A program made the translations under genes and the position numbers. The notes below the pieces were generated by a model. It was not told where the DNA came from. It made no database searches and was given only the letters and a program-made list of their open reading frames with translations. Below, in pieces: positions 63,879 through 64,000 of a stretch of DNA of 64,000 nucleotides. The stretch lies in NCBI GenBank assembly GCA_021734325.1, contig JAIPJF010000004.1:62001-126000 (forward strand), given 5' to 3'. The number at the start of each line of letters is the position of its first letter. Positions within the stretch are counted from its first letter, which is position 1. Source of the stretch: Fidelibacterota bacterium. GTDB taxonomy: Bacteria; Fidelibacterota; UBA8477; JABMPR01.

Positions 63879-64000
63879 GATCTTTTCAGATTATTGGCCA
63901 GGAGGCGACTCTGGACGGCTGGAAGACCCTGCTGAAATCAGGTCGTTTTGGTCATGCTCATATCCTCAGCGGCCATGCAGGTGTTGGTAAAGACGCCCTT
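63863..64000 (+). CDS. holB: DNA polymerase III delta prime subunit, N-terminus (partial)
   Basis: 46 codons from ATG 63863 to the window edge: SFQIIGQEATLDGWKTLL, then FGHAHILSGHAGVGKDAL with the Walker A loop GHAGVGKDA. This is the standard opening of the clamp-loader delta prime/gamma family. It overlaps the EnvC gene by 16 bases. The rest lies outside the window. Confidence 0.85.
   Translation, partial: MAEALRSFQIIGQEATLDGWKTLLKSGRFGHAHILSGHAGVGKDAL

Overview
The window looks like a chromosomal segment of a Gram-negative bacterium of the FCB type. It carries outer-membrane and periplasmic proteins with Sec signals, a DUF6588-like outer-membrane protein, an EnvC-type divisome protein, secreted amidohydrolases and a methylmalonyl-CoA/acyl-CoA carboxylase pair. 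GC is mid-40s by eye. Candidatus Marinimicrobia (Neomarinimicrobiota) or a neighbouring phylum would fit, but I cannot fix the lineage from sequence alone. Most genes lie on the minus strand.

Layout. (1) 1-4.5 kb, plus strand: the tail of an unknown gene and two overlapping genes for secreted imidazolonepropionase-like amidohydrolases. (2) 4.6-5.5 kb: a tiny lysine-rich protein and a MazG-like pyrophosphohydrolase whose N-terminus looks like integrase scrap. (3) 5.5-32.8 kb: a defence-type island running up to a tRNA-Lys(CTT). It holds a four-gene minus-strand operon (adenine methylase, double-ATPase histidine kinase, receiver-like protein, unknown protein). Next is a 14-kb four-gene operon (SNF2 helicase with DUF3883, sacsin-like ATPase, DUF1156 methylase, HEPN-AAA DUF499 ATPase). 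It ends with an incomplete type I restriction locus (HsdM, AlbA_2 protein, small membrane protein) bracketed by a 0.6-kb direct repeat, then a Fic gene with a duplicated operator array, IS scraps and the tRNA.

(4) 33-45 kb: a tricarboxylic-acid gene cluster. In transcription order it runs CitD-CitE fusion, CitF, degenerate HD protein, Lys4/homoaconitase-type aconitase, CDF metal transporter, HAD phosphatase, isocitrate/homoisocitrate dehydrogenase and MmgE/PrpD. The gaps between these genes repeatedly hold small cassettes (GxxExxY or four-helix-bundle genes, three of four broken) flanked by inverted repeats, and the repeats sometimes supply the stop codon of the neighbouring metabolic gene. 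(5) 45-49 kb: CBS protein, a HAD phosphatase with an apparent ATT start, VOC protein, homocysteine methyltransferase and MutY. (6) 49-58 kb: a DUF6588-like protein, then an eight-gene minus-strand run from the methylmalonyl-CoA mutase B12 subunit and carboxylase through a TPR-like protein, glycosyltransferase, HAD phosphatase, penicillin acylase and membrane protein to a TrmH-family methylase. (7) 58-64 kb: ordinary single genes, a cold-shock protein, EnvC and the start of DNA polymerase III delta prime.

The most interesting regions are the two multi-gene defence-like operons, the fungal-type homoaconitase beside citrate lyase, and the inverted-repeat cassettes. All functions are inferred from motifs and remembered family features; no database search was possible.
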